From the NCBI RefSeq assembly GCF_003583405.1, contig NZ_QXEC01000006.1, positions 62,001-126,000 on the forward strand: a stretch of 64,000 bases of DNA, written 5' to 3'. Below the pieces are notes generated by a model. The model saw only the letters and a program-made list of their open reading frames with translations. It was not told the origin of the DNA and did no database searches. This document shows positions 47,049 to 57,147 of the stretch, piece by piece (positions within the stretch are counted from its first letter, which is position 1; every line of letters begins with the position of its first letter). The translations under genes and the position numbers were made by a program. This stretch comes from Micromonospora radicis. Its GTDB lineage: Bacteria; Actinomycetota; Actinomycetes; Mycobacteriales; Micromonosporaceae.

Positions 47049-48758
47049 CTGAGACTCGAACTGCGCGGCATCACCAAGCGGTTCGGTGATCTGGTCGCCA
47101 ACGACCACATCGACCTGACGGTGGAGCCTGGAGAGATTCACGCCCTGCTCGGCGAGAACGGCGCCGGCAAGTCGACCCTGATGAACGTGCTGTACGGGCT
47201 CTACCAGCCCGACGAGGGCGAGATCCTGGTCGACGGCGAGCCGCTCAAGCTGCGCGGCCCCTCCGACGCGATCGCCGCCGGCATCGGCATGGTGCACCAG
47301 CACTTCATGCTGGTACCGGTCTTCACCGTCACCGAGAACATCATGCTCGGCGCCGAGCAGGTGCGCGGCGGCATCGCCGGTTTCCTGGACCGCCGCCGGG
47401 CCCGGCGCGAGGTCGCCGAGGTCTCGCAGCGGTACAACCTGCGGGTCGACCCGGACGCGGTGATCGAGGACCTGCCGGTCGGCATCCAGCAGCGGGTGGA
47501 GATCGTCAAGGCGCTTACCCGCGACGTGGACCTGCTCATCCTCGACGAGCCGACGGCGGTGCTCACCCCGCAGGAGACCGAAGAGCTGTTGACCGTGATG
47601 CGGTCGCTCAAGGCCGCCGGCAAGTCGATCGTCTTCATCACCCACAAGCTCGGTGAGGTCAAGGCGATCGCCGACCGGATCACCGTGATCCGCCGCGGGA
47701 AGACCGTGGGTACCGCCTCGCCCGAGGCCAGCCGCGACGAGTTGGCCGCGCTGATGGTCGGCCGTACCGTCCGGCTCACCGTGGACAAGGCCCCGGCCAC
47801 CCCGGGTGAGCCGGTCCTGGAGGTCTCCGGCCTGGTCGTCGACGACGACCGACAGGTCCGCGCGGTCGACGGCGTCGACCTCACCGTACGCGCAGGTGAG
47901 GTGCTCGGCGTCGCGGGCGTGCAGGGCAACGGCCAGACCGAACTGATCGAAGCGATCATGGGGTTGCGCCCGCTGCTCGCCGGCACGGTCACCCTGGACG
48001 GCCAGCGGGTCGACGGCTGGTCGACCAAGAAGGTGCTCCGGGCGGGCGTCGGCTACGTGCCGGAGGACCGCAGCGTCGACGGGCTGGTCAAGGAGTTCTC
48101 CGTCGCGGAGAACCTGGTGCTGGACATCTACGACCGGCCGCCGTTCGGCCGCGGTCTGTCGCTCAAACCGGATGCGATCGCCGAGTCGGCGAACGAGCGG
48201 ATCGCGCAGTTCGACGTGCGCACCTCCTCGGCACAGGCGCCGGTCGGCACCCTCTCCGGCGGCAACCAGCAGAAGGTGATCGTGGCCCGGGAGTTGTCCC
48301 GGCCGCTGAAGCTCTTCATCGCCGCCCAGCCCACCCGGGGCGTGGACGTCGGCTCGATCGAGTTCATCCACAGTCGGGTCATCCGGGAGCGGGACATCGG
48401 CACCGCCGTCCTGGTGGTCTCCAGCGAGCTGGACGAGGTGATCGGGCTGGCTGACCGGATCGCGGTGATGTACCGGGGCCGGATCATCGGCATCGTCGGC
48501 CCGGACACCCCGCGCGAGGAGATCGGCCTGCTGATGGCGGGCGTCACCCCCGACGCGACGGGCGGTTCGCCGATGGGCGCGGCGGTCGCCGGTCGCGGTG
48601 ACGTGGCGACCACCGACCGGACCGAACCGGCGGCGACCGACGCCGACACGGTGACCGCCGATGGTACGGCGGCGACCACCGACCGTGACGTCGCCGCCAC
48701 CACCGACGGCGTGGCGCCGGCTCCCGAGGGACCAGGCAGCGAGGACAGGAAGGCATGA
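47049..48758 (+). CDS. Nucleoside ABC transporter ATPase (double ABC domain), probable CTG start
   Basis: 569 residues if translation begins at CTG 47049. Two ABC modules: the first with GENGAGKST (~residue 38) and [15 protein letters not shown]; the second with the degenerate Walker [10 protein letters not shown] (~294) and LSGGNQQKV signature, as in RbsA/RnsB-type ATPases. An Asp/Thr/Ala-rich tail of ~50 residues ends it. AGGAGG lies five bases before the CTG, and [13 protein letters not shown] then matches the expected family N-terminus ([13 protein letters not shown]); the only upstream alternative, GTG 46992, has no ribosome site. Overlaps the next gene by four bases. Confidence 0.9.
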   Translation: MRLELRGITKRFGDLVANDHIDLTVEPGEIHALLGENGAGKSTLMNVLYGLYQPDEGEILVDGEPLKLRGPSDAIAAGIGMVHQHFMLVPVFTVTENIMLGAEQVRGGIAGFLDRRRARREVAEVSQRYNLRVDPDAVIEDLPVGIQQRVEIVKALTRDVDLLILDEPTAVLTPQETEELLTVMRSLKAAGKSIVFITHKLGEVKAIADRITVIRRGKTVGTASPEASRDELAALMVGRTVRLTVDKAPATPGEPVLEVSGLVVDDDRQVRAVDGVDLTVRAGEVLGVAGVQGNGQTELIEAIMGLRPLLAGTVTLDGQRVDGWSTKKVLRAGVGYVPEDRSVDGLVKEFSVAENLVLDIYDRPPFGRGLSLKPDAIAESANERIAQFDVRTSSAQAPVGTLSGGNQQKVIVARELSRPLKLFIAAQPTRGVDVGSIEFIHSRVIRERDIGTAVLVVSSELDEVIGLADRIAVMYRGRIIGIVGPDTPREEIGLLMAGVTPDATGGSPMGAAVAGRGDVATTDRTEPAATDADTVTADGTAATTDRDVAATTDGVAPAPEGPGSEDRKA

Positions 48759-50080
48759 CCAACTCCAACCCCCCGGCCGGCTCTCCCGACAAGGAGCCGG
48801 CGAGCGAGGAGCAGGCCGCCCAGAGCACGCTCGGCAACACCGAGCGGGCCGAGGCCGCCGCCACGCCCACCGCGCCCGAGCAGCGGCCCACGCTGGGGCG
48901 GCTGTTCGTGGAGAACCTGTGGGCCGCCAACACCTTCACGGTGACCCTGCTGTCGCTGGTCCTCGCCATGGTCGTCGGCGCCGTCCTGATGATCATCTCT
49001 GATCCGGACGTGCTGGCCACCTACGCCTACTTCACCGCCCGACCGGCGGACGCGATCAACGCCAGCTGGACGCTGGTCAGCGAGGCGTACGCGAACCTGT
49101 TCAAGGGTTCCGTCTTCGACCCGGGCGCGACCACCGTCAACGCCGCGCTCAGCCCGATCTCGGAGACGCTCACCTACACTGCCCCGCTGGTCTTCACCGG
49201 CCTGTCGGTGGCGCTGGCCTTCCGGGGCGGTCTGTTCAACATCGGCGCACAGGGGCAGGCCATCATGGGCGTCGTCCTGGCCGCGCTGGCCGGTTTCCTG
49301 CTGCCGCTTCCGCCCGGGCTGCACCTGCTGGTCGCGGTGCTGGCCGGCGCGATCGGCGGGGCCATCTGGGGCTTCATCCCGGGCATCCTCAAGGCGCGCA
49401 CCGGCGCCCACGAGGTGATCAACACGATCATGCTCAACTACATCGCGGTCTACTTCCTGACCTGGCTGATCGTGCAGAACGGGGTGCAGGACCCGAACCG
49501 GACCGACGCGATCAGCCGACCGGTGGACGCCTCCGCCCAACTGCCCCGCCTCTTCGGCGACGGGCTGCGGGCCCACGCGGGCATCATCCTGGCGGTGCTG
49601 GCCACCTGGGCCGTCGCCTGGCTGCTCAACCGCTCCACGCTCGGCTTCGAGCTGCGTGCGGTGGGCGCCAACCCGGACGCCTCCCGTACCGCCGGCATCA
49701 GCGTCACCCGGACGTACGTCCTGGTCATGGTCTTCGCCGGGGTCCTGGCCGGGCTCGGCGGCTCGCAGATGGTGCTCGGCACCACCGCCGCCGCGCTGAC
49801 TCCCCTGGTGGTCGCCCAGATCGGCTTCGACGGCATCCTGGTCGCGCTGCTCGGCCGGGTGAAACCGTGGGGGGTGGCCATGGCCGCGCTGCTGTTCGGG
49901 GCGTTGCAGGCCGGCGGCAACCGGATGCAGTCGTACTCGGGGATCTCGCTGGAGCTGGTCACCGTGCTCCAGGCGCTGATCGTCATCTTCATCGCCGCGC
50001 CGGCCCTGGTGAAGGCGATCTTCCAGCTCCGGGCCGCGCGGGCCGCCCGGCTGCAGACGAGCCTCGCGAAGGGCTGGTGA
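48755..50080 (+). CDS. Nucleoside ABC transporter permease 1
   Basis: 441 residues. The first ~65 are a disordered Pro/Glu/Ala tail on the cytoplasmic side; about nine hydrophobic segments follow. [20 protein letters not shown] near residue 155 and [16 protein letters not shown] near 305 are typical of the branched-type (BPD_transp_2) permeases RnsC. It pairs with the next gene. Start ATGA overlaps the ATPase stop. Confidence 0.92.
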   Translation: MTNSNPPAGSPDKEPASEEQAAQSTLGNTERAEAAATPTAPEQRPTLGRLFVENLWAANTFTVTLLSLVLAMVVGAVLMIISDPDVLATYAYFTARPADAINASWTLVSEAYANLFKGSVFDPGATTVNAALSPISETLTYTAPLVFTGLSVALAFRGGLFNIGAQGQAIMGVVLAALAGFLLPLPPGLHLLVAVLAGAIGGAIWGFIPGILKARTGAHEVINTIMLNYIAVYFLTWLIVQNGVQDPNRTDAISRPVDASAQLPRLFGDGLRAHAGIILAVLATWAVAWLLNRSTLGFELRAVGANPDASRTAGISVTRTYVLVMVFAGVLAGLGGSQMVLGTTAAALTPLVVAQIGFDGILVALLGRVKPWGVAMAALLFGALQAGGNRMQSYSGISLELVTVLQALIVIFIAAPALVKAIFQLRAARAARLQTSLAKGW

Positions 50081-50083
50081 GGC

Positions 50084-51364
50084 ATGTCCACCACGGCTGT
50101 TCCCGACGTCGCGGTCGCGCCGGTCGACGAGGGCTTCTGGACCCGTACCCGCAAGGTGGGGTTGGTGCTGCTGGCCCTCGGCCTGCTGGCTACCGTGCTG
50201 TTCGGTGCGCTCGCCACCGGTGAGCAGGCCCGCTTCACGCTCAGCGAGGACGCCGCCGGGGCCGCGTTGGAGGTCAACGGCACGGTCGGGGCGATCGTCT
50301 TCGGGCTGATCACCCTGGCCGCCGGTGCCGCGATGCTCGCCGGCCTGCCGAAACGCTGGTTCGTCCCGGCGCTGGCGGTCGGGCTGGTCGCCTTCGTGCT
50401 GTCGTTCCTGTGCTGGCAGGTCTCCGCCGCGCCGACCGGGCAGAACTTCATGCCGCTGGTCAACATCGTGCGGGGCACCTTCCTGCTCGCCCTGCCGTTG
50501 ATCTTCGGATCGCTGGCCGGTGTGCTCTGCGAACGTTCCGGTGTGGTGAACGTGGCCATCGAGGGGCAGTTGCTGATGGGCGCGTTCAGCGGCGCCCTGT
50601 TCGGCAGCATCTCCGGCAGCGTCTGGGTGGGTCTGGTCGCCGCCGCCGTCGGTGGCTCGTTCATCTCCCTGCTGCTGGCCGTGTTCTCCATCCGCTACCT
50701 GGTCGACCAGGTGGTCATGGGCATCGTGCTCAACCTGCTGGCGCTCGGCATCACCGGCTTCCTCTACGAGCGGCTGATGCAGACCGACGCGGCCCGCTAC
50801 AACAGCGCCCCCCGGTTCGGCAACTGGGAGATCCCGCTGCTGTCGGACATCCCGGTGCTCGGCCCGGCGCTGTTCCGGGGCAACATCTTCCTCTACCTCG
50901 CCCTGGTGCTGGTGCTGGTGATCCACATCGCGCTGTTCCGTACCCGGTGGGGGCTGCGGACCCGCTCGGTCGGTGAGCACCCGACGGCGGCGGACACCCT
51001 CGGCGTGAAGGTGCTCGGGCTGCGCTACCGCAACGTCATCCTGGCCGGCGCGGTCGCCGGCATCGGCGGTGCGTCGTACACGCTGGCGCTCTTCTCGTTC
51101 ACCAAGAACATGATCGGTGGTAAGGGCTTCATCGCCCTGGCCGCGTTGATCTTCGGCCGGTGGAGCCCCACCGGGGCGCTGCTCGCCGCGCTCTTCTTCG
51201 GCTTCGCCGACCAGTTGGCGACCTACCTGGGCGCGATCAACAGCATCATTCCGGGCCAGTTCCTGGCCATGCTGCCGTACCTGGCCACGATCCTGGCGGT
51301 GGCCGGGCTGGTCGGCCGGGTCCGGGCGCCGGCCGCCGACGGCAAGCCGTACATCAAGGGCTGA
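50084..51364 (+). CDS. Nucleoside ABC transporter permease 2
   Basis: 426 residues, about ten hydrophobic segments, with three additional helices at the N-terminus (to about residue 115) before the core begins at GTFLLALPLIFGSLAGVLCERSGVVN. VGEHPTAADTLGVKVLGLRYRNV (~300) is the coupling segment of RnsD-type permeases. It starts three bases after permease 1 stops and ends 16 bp before cdd. Confidence 0.92.
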   Translation: MSTTAVPDVAVAPVDEGFWTRTRKVGLVLLALGLLATVLFGALATGEQARFTLSEDAAGAALEVNGTVGAIVFGLITLAAGAAMLAGLPKRWFVPALAVGLVAFVLSFLCWQVSAAPTGQNFMPLVNIVRGTFLLALPLIFGSLAGVLCERSGVVNVAIEGQLLMGAFSGALFGSISGSVWVGLVAAAVGGSFISLLLAVFSIRYLVDQVVMGIVLNLLALGITGFLYERLMQTDAARYNSAPRFGNWEIPLLSDIPVLGPALFRGNIFLYLALVLVLVIHIALFRTRWGLRTRSVGEHPTAADTLGVKVLGLRYRNVILAGAVAGIGGASYTLALFSFTKNMIGGKGFIALAALIFGRWSPTGALLAALFFGFADQLATYLGAINSIIPGQFLAMLPYLATILAVAGLVGRVRAPAADGKPYIKG

Positions 51365-51380
51365 TCCGGGGGGGTACACC

Positions 51381-52085
51381 ATGGAGATCGACTGGGTGCG
51401 GCTGCGGGCGGCGGCCACCGAGGTCATGCGGCACGCGTACGTGCCGTACTCGAAGTTCCCGGTGGGCGCGGCGGCGCTCGTCGACGACGGCCGGATGCTG
51501 GTCGGCTGCAACGTGGAGAACGCCGCGTACGGCGTGGTGCTCTGCGCCGAGTGCGGGGTGGTCTCCTCGCTGCACGCCACCGGCGGCGGCCGGATCGTCG
51601 CGCTGTCCTGCGTCGACGCCACCGGTGAACCGCTGATGCCCTGCGGACGGTGCCGGCAGCTGCTCTGGGAACAGGGCGGCCCGGAGTGCCTGATCGAGGC
51701 CAAGGGCGGCCCGCTGCGGATGGCCGAACTGTTGCCGCACGCCTTCGACGTGGCCGACATCGAGGCGGTCACCGGCGAGCAGCCCGTTCCGGTGGTACCG
51801 GACCGGCTGGCCGCCTGGCGTGGTCGGGGCACCGTCTTCGTCCACCCCGACCTGTCGGCCGGACAGCAGGTCTGGACGGCCTACTGGGAGCGCTCGGCCG
51901 GCGACGAGGTGGGCGCCGAGACCGGGGTGCTGGAGGAGGGGCCGAGCTGGGCCGACTCCGCGGAGGCGATCACCTGGGGGTTGGCGCGTACGCCCCGGGT
52001 GGTGGTGGTGGACGCGTCCGGCACCATCTTCTGGGCGGGTGAGGGTGAGCCGCCTGCGGAGATTCCGGTTCGCTGGGGTGGTTGA
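51381..52085 (+). CDS. cdd: Cytidine deaminase with an extra C-terminal domain
   Basis: 234 residues. Residues 1-~130 are a standard homotetrameric-type cytidine deaminase: PYSKFPVGAA, NVENAAYG, catalytic CAE (Cys55-Glu57) and PCGRCRQ (Cys88, Cys91), giving three zinc cysteines. It converts cytidine and deoxycytidine to uridine forms. Normal enzymes end there; here about 100 further residues follow (AWRGRGTVFVHPD, VLEEGPSWADSAEAITWGLARTPRVVVVDASGTIFWAGEGE), which look like a folded domain I do not recognise. The gene begins 16 bp after the nucleoside permease and is the first enzyme of the salvage set. Confidence 0.93.
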   Translation: MEIDWVRLRAAATEVMRHAYVPYSKFPVGAAALVDDGRMLVGCNVENAAYGVVLCAECGVVSSLHATGGGRIVALSCVDATGEPLMPCGRCRQLLWEQGGPECLIEAKGGPLRMAELLPHAFDVADIEAVTGEQPVPVVPDRLAAWRGRGTVFVHPDLSAGQQVWTAYWERSAGDEVGAETGVLEEGPSWADSAEAITWGLARTPRVVVVDASGTIFWAGEGEPPAEIPVRWGG

Positions 52086-52090
52086 TGTTG

Positions 52091-52166
52091 GGGCCGGGGG
52101 CCGACCGTGCCCGGCTCCGGGCGGTCAGGCTTGATCCCTGCGCCGGGCACGGTCGGCCCCCGGCCC
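52091..52166 (+). promoter_or_regulatory. Long perfect hairpin between cdd and deoA
   Basis: The 25 bases at 52091-52115 are the exact reverse complement of 52142-52166. The 26-base interior carries a smaller CAGG/CCTG pairing. The stem begins six bases after the cdd stop. It could end or attenuate transcription before deoA, or protect the transporter mRNA. Confidence 0.8.
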
Positions 52167-52260
52167 GACGGGTGTGCGGCTTCTGCGTCTGCTGCGGGAC
52201 GACGGGTTCAGTGGGATCGGCGTGGGCGGGTGGCGACTTGTGGAGGGATGGGACTCGACG

Positions 52261-53541
<1,281 letters not shown>

Positions 53542-53648
53542 CCTGCCGGTTTGCCGACCCCATGGTGCCGGGCCGATCGGACCGCTATCCTCGCAGGCCA
53601 GGAGGGACCGTCGGCGCTCGGACGTGGTGAGCAGACAGGGATGTTGCC

Positions 53649-54329
53649 GTGACCGTTCCTGCCCCGGACCCCCGGGAAGTGCGTGAGGCCAGCCTGGAGG
53701 AGTTGTCCCGGCTTCGGCTGCCGCTGCCGCCACCACAGTTTCCGCTGGTCTGGGAGCCGGGTGACGAGATCGAACTGCGTCCGACGGGGGAGATCGAGGC
53801 CCGCATCGCGGTGCTGCACCTGATCCTGGCCCGCTGCTTCGGCATGCCACCCCAGGCGGCGATGAGCTGGCTGCTCGCCTCACATCTGGTGGAGATGGTC
53901 ACCCCGCCGGAATTCCAGTTCGTCACCGGGGCCAAGGGCGACCACCGCTCCTTCGTCCTGCATCACGACGCGCTCTTCTCGCTGGCCTGGGTACTCGGTC
54001 TGACCAAGCAGCTCGACCCCACCATGCCGGCGGACGAGCGGCTGGTGGAGCGGTTGCCCAACATCGTCGAGGGGGAGACCTTCGGGCGGTGGCGGTCGCG
54101 GATCCTGGCCGCGCCGCAGCACCCGGCGGACGCGGCGGCCCTGCTCGACCTGCACTACTGCCTGGACTGGGCGTACCTGGAGGTGGGCCGGGCCGGGAGC
54201 AGCCTGCCCGGCCTGGTGGACGCCAACGCGATCGGCCAGCGCCGGTGGGCGCTGGAGTGGGCGGTGGTCCTGCGCGGCCCGTACCACGACGAACCGCCCG
54301 GTTGGGAAGAAGTCGATCTCTCCACCTAG
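53649..54329 (+). CDS. Protein of unknown function (possibly DUF4272-like)
   Basis: 226 residues from GTG 53649 with AGGGA seven bases upstream. It is soluble, helical and rich in Leu, Ala and Trp, with RIAVLHLILARCFGMPPQAAMSWLL and LLDLHYCLDWAYLEVGRAG segments that remind me of DUF4272; I hold that only moderately likely. A possible -10, TATCCT, lies at 53586. It lies between deoA and add in the nucleoside locus but shows no nucleoside-enzyme motif. Its stop overlaps that of the convergent methyltransferase gene by four bases. Confidence 0.72.
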   Translation: MTVPAPDPREVREASLEELSRLRLPLPPPQFPLVWEPGDEIELRPTGEIEARIAVLHLILARCFGMPPQAAMSWLLASHLVEMVTPPEFQFVTGAKGDHRSFVLHHDALFSLAWVLGLTKQLDPTMPADERLVERLPNIVEGETFGRWRSRILAAPQHPADAAALLDLHYCLDWAYLEVGRAGSSLPGLVDANAIGQRRWALEWAVVLRGPYHDEPPGWEEVDLST

Positions 54330-55189
54330 GCCGGACGGTACACCCCGAGCCGGACCGCAACGGTCACCCGGACCGGTTCGCCCAGCGCGTCGATCCGGGC
54401 GGCCAACCCCGCCGGGTCGGTGTGCCAGGCGCTGGGACCCATACCGACCAGCGTGGCCACCTCCGCGCCGGAGAGCGTCAACACCCGTCGGTGCAGGGTG
54501 CTCGACTCCTCGGCGAAGTGTCCGGCGAGGCTGGCCGCCACCCGGTCCGCCTTGGCCGGGTCGACCCGGAGCAGGCCGAGTGCGGCGACCAGCTCGTTGA
54601 GGTGGTCGGTGGCCGGTGTCACCACCAGCAGCCGCCCGGTCGGGGTGAGAACCCGGCGGAACTCGGCACCGTTGCGGGGCGCGAAGACGTTCAGCAGTAG
54701 CGCCGCCGAGGCGTCCGCCACCGGTAGCCGCTGCCACGTGTCGGCCAGCGCCGCGGTGACGCGCGGGTGGGCCCGGGCGGCCCGCCGCAGCGCGGGTTTG
54801 CTGATGTCCAGGGCGAGGCCGACGGCCGCCGGCACCGCCGCCAGCACCGCCGCGAGGTGCTGACCGGTGCCCGCGCCCGCATCCACCACCAGCGGGTGCC
54901 CGCCGCCCGCGTCGTCGATGCCGGCGTCGGCGAGGGCAGCGGAGATGACGTCGTAGTGACCGGCGGCCAGGAAGTCAGTGCGGGCGGCGACCATCTCCGC
55001 GGTGTCCCCGCTGTGTGGGGCGCGGCCGGCGAGCAGGTTGACATAGCCCTGCCGGGCCACGTCGAAGCTGTGCCGGCGCGGGCAGCGCAGCGCGTGGCCG
55101 GTGCCCACCGAGGCTGCGGCGAGCCCCGCACGGCAGACCGGGCAGCGCAGTCGGTCGACCACTCGCGGGTCCGGTCCTGCTGCGTTCAC
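54326..55189 (-). CDS. RlmA-type 23S rRNA (guanine-N1) methyltransferase
   Basis: 287 residues. An N-terminal zinc finger reads CPVC...CPRRH (four ligands near residues 16-40), followed by a SAM-binding domain (VVDAGAGTGQHLAA, motif I). SFDVARQGYVNLL after the finger is characteristic of RlmA(I)/RlmA(II) (TlrB, MyrA) enzymes, which methylate G745 or G748 in helix 35. In producers of tylosin or mycinamicin the RlmA(II) form gives macrolide resistance; many actinobacteria carry one without a cluster. No macrolide genes are nearby, so a housekeeping copy is likelier. Confidence 0.88.
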   Translation of the reverse strand: MNAAGPDPRVVDRLRCPVCRAGLAAASVGTGHALRCPRRHSFDVARQGYVNLLAGRAPHSGDTAEMVAARTDFLAAGHYDVISAALADAGIDDAGGGHPLVVDAGAGTGQHLAAVLAAVPAAVGLALDISKPALRRAARAHPRVTAALADTWQRLPVADASAALLLNVFAPRNGAEFRRVLTPTGRLLVVTPATDHLNELVAALGLLRVDPAKADRVAASLAGHFAEESSTLHRRVLTLSGAEVATLVGMGPSAWHTDPAGLAARIDALGEPVRVTVAVRLGVYRPA

Positions 55190-55247
55190 CTGGCCATTGT
55201 CCCTACCGGTCCGGTGCCCGCGCGGCGGCGGGGACTAGGGTCGACCC

Positions 55248-56327
55248 ATGACCACGAGTCTGCGGTACGAGGACCTTGTCAAGGCACCGAAGGCGTTGCT
55301 GCACGACCACCTGGACGGCGGTCTGCGACCGGCGACCGTCGTCGAACTGGCCGCCGAGGTCGGCCACGAGCTGCCCACCACCGACCCGGTGGCGCTGGGC
55401 CGTTGGTTCGTGGCGGCGGCCGACTCCGGCTCGCTGGAGCGTTACCTGGAGACGTTCGCGCACACGGTCGCCGTGATGCAGACCGCCCCCGCGCTGCGCC
55501 GGGTGGCTCGTGAGTGCGCGCTGGACCTCGCCGCCGACGGGGTGGTCTACGCCGAGGTGCGGTACGCCCCCGAGCAGCACCTGGAACGGAACCTGACGCT
55601 GGACGAGGTGGTCGAGGCGGTGCTGGCCGGCTTCGTGGAGGGAGCCGCGCTCGCCGCCGAGGCCGGTACGCCGATCCGGGTCGGCACGCTGCTGACCGCG
55701 ATGCGGCACGCGGCCCGTTCGCAGGAGATCGCCGAGCTGGCCGTGCGGCACCGCGACCACGGGGTGGTGGGCTTCGACATCGCCGGTGCGGAGGCGGGCT
55801 TCCCGCCCACCCGGCACCTGGACGCGTTCGAGTACCTCCAGCGGGAGAACTTCCACTTCACCATCCACGCCGGTGAGGCGTTCGGGCTGCCGTCGATCTG
55901 GCAGGCGATCCAGTGGTGCGGGGCGGATCGGCTCGGTCACGGGGTACGCATCGTCGACGACATCGCCCCCGGCCCGGAGCCGGTGCTGGGTCGGCTGGCC
56001 GCGTACGTGCGGGACAAGCGGATCCCGTTGGAGCTGTGCCCGTCGTCCAACGTGCAGACCGGTGCCGCCGCGTCGATCGCCGAGCACCCCATCGGCCTGC
56101 TGCGAGACCTGCGGTTCCGGGTCACCGTGAACACCGACAACCGGCTGATGAGCGGCACCTCGGTCTCCCGGGAGATGGCCCTGCTCTGCGAGGCGTTCGG
56201 CTACGGCTGGCGCGAGGTGCAGTGGTTCACCATCAACGCGATGAAGAGCGCGTTCATCCCGTTCGACGAGCGGCTTCAGATCATCGACGAGGTGATCAAA
56301 CCCGCGTACGCGAAGCTGCTGGGGTGA
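55248..56327 (+). CDS. add: Adenosine deaminase
   Basis: 359 residues. It converts adenosine and deoxyadenosine to inosine forms. Metal and catalytic residues are visible: [10 protein letters not shown] (residues 16-25), TIHAGEAFG near 205, DRLGHGVRI and NTDNRLMS near 297. The fold is the amidohydrolase barrel. It extends the salvage set of cdd and deoA next to the nucleoside importer. Start ATG 55248 is conserved. Confidence 0.95.
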   Translation: MTTSLRYEDLVKAPKALLHDHLDGGLRPATVVELAAEVGHELPTTDPVALGRWFVAAADSGSLERYLETFAHTVAVMQTAPALRRVARECALDLAADGVVYAEVRYAPEQHLERNLTLDEVVEAVLAGFVEGAALAAEAGTPIRVGTLLTAMRHAARSQEIAELAVRHRDHGVVGFDIAGAEAGFPPTRHLDAFEYLQRENFHFTIHAGEAFGLPSIWQAIQWCGADRLGHGVRIVDDIAPGPEPVLGRLAAYVRDKRIPLELCPSSNVQTGAAASIAEHPIGLLRDLRFRVTVNTDNRLMSGTSVSREMALLCEAFGYGWREVQWFTINAMKSAFIPFDERLQIIDEVIKPAYAKLLG

Positions 56328-56346
56328 CGCCATCCGGCCGTCGGGG

Positions 56347-56955
56347 TCACCGCCGGGCTGGGTGACCGGCGGCGAGCAGGTGCGCGACCCGGCGGAGCAC
56401 CTCCCGACCCCGGGCCGCCTCCGCTCCCAGGCCGGTCTGCCGGCGCAGCACCGCGGGCTCGGTGCGCAGCAGCGCCACCCCGCGGCGCAGCAACACCTGC
56501 GGGCCCTTGCGCTGCTCGGCGAGGTCGCGGGCGAGCCTCCGGAGGAAGGTGGCGCCACGTGGCCGGCGCAGCGCGTACGCCCCGGCGAGCAGGCCCCGTC
56601 GTCGGCATTCCTCGACGATCTCGGCAGCGAAGATCCCTTCGGCCACAAAAAGTGGCGAATCGGCCAGCTCGAACCGCCGAGTGGACACCCGGCGGTCCTC
56701 GTTGATCGCATAGACCGGCACGTCTGCCCGACCATGTCGAGCCAGTTGAGCAATGACCTCCACCGCTGTTTGGGCGTCCCAGGAATCGGGCGACTCCCAG
56801 TCGATCTGCCCGTTCCGTCGCGGTAACGTAGGGTCATCACCCTCTTTGTAAAAGTCGTCCAAACAGAGCACCGGCAGGCCGGTTTGTCGCGCTATATACG
56901 ACTTTCCGGAGCCTGAAGGGCCAGCGAGTAGGACGACTCGGTGCGGGGTTTTCAT
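56347..56955 (-). CDS. Uridine-kinase-like P-loop protein
   Basis: 202 residues. Walker A is GPSGSGKS at residues 12-19; CLDDFYKEGDDPTLP (30-44) and DWESPDSWDA (53-62) are the uridine/cytidine kinase substrate motifs. The C-terminal half is helical and Arg-rich without further motifs. It probably phosphorylates uridine or cytidine imported by this locus. It is convergent with add, with only 19 bp between the stops. The base composition of its first 120 bp is slightly lower in GC than its neighbours. Confidence 0.8.
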   Translation of the reverse strand: MKTPHRVVLLAGPSGSGKSYIARQTGLPVLCLDDFYKEGDDPTLPRRNGQIDWESPDSWDAQTAVEVIAQLARHGRADVPVYAINEDRRVSTRRFELADSPLFVAEGIFAAEIVEECRRRGLLAGAYALRRPRGATFLRRLARDLAEQRKGPQVLLRRGVALLRTEPAVLRRQTGLGAEAARGREVLRRVAHLLAAGHPARR

Positions 56956-57077
56956 TACTTCCAGTAACTCCGGACAGACGGACCGCGATCAAATTGCATC
57001 AACATCTCATCACACCGCCGGCTGGGGCCAACCTGGGCTTTCTCTTTCCGGAGCGGCGTGATGGAATCTCGGATGGT

Positions 57078-57120
57078 CCGACCCGCCGGGTCGGCTGCTG
57101 GGCGTTGCCCGGGGCAACGC
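57078..57120 (+). other. Two adjacent hairpins in the cvnA leader
   Basis: CCGACCC-GCC-GGGTCGG (57078-57094) and GCGTTGCC-CGG-GGCAACGC (57102-57120) lie 28-70 bases before the cvnA start. Both stems are perfect. The interval between the kinase genes on either side is 192 bp. I do not recognise a riboswitch. Confidence 0.5.
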
Positions 57121-57147
57121 GGACGCTGCAATCCCGAGGGCGGTGAC

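Noticed and set aside
48128-51832. A 1234-codon open frame on the minus strand
   Set aside because: It lies opposite the nucleoside permeases and cdd, is rich in Arg, Gly, Gln and His as expected from the complement of GC-rich genes, and has no domain-like sequence.
54326-55189. Macrolide self-resistance gene of a biosynthetic cluster
   Set aside because: No polyketide synthase, glycosyltransferase or other cluster genes are present in the window; RlmA-type genes are common without them.
57078-57120. Riboswitch in the cvnA leader (c-di-AMP or c-di-GMP considered)
   Set aside because: Two simple hairpins are present but none of the conserved unpaired bases of those classes could be recognised.
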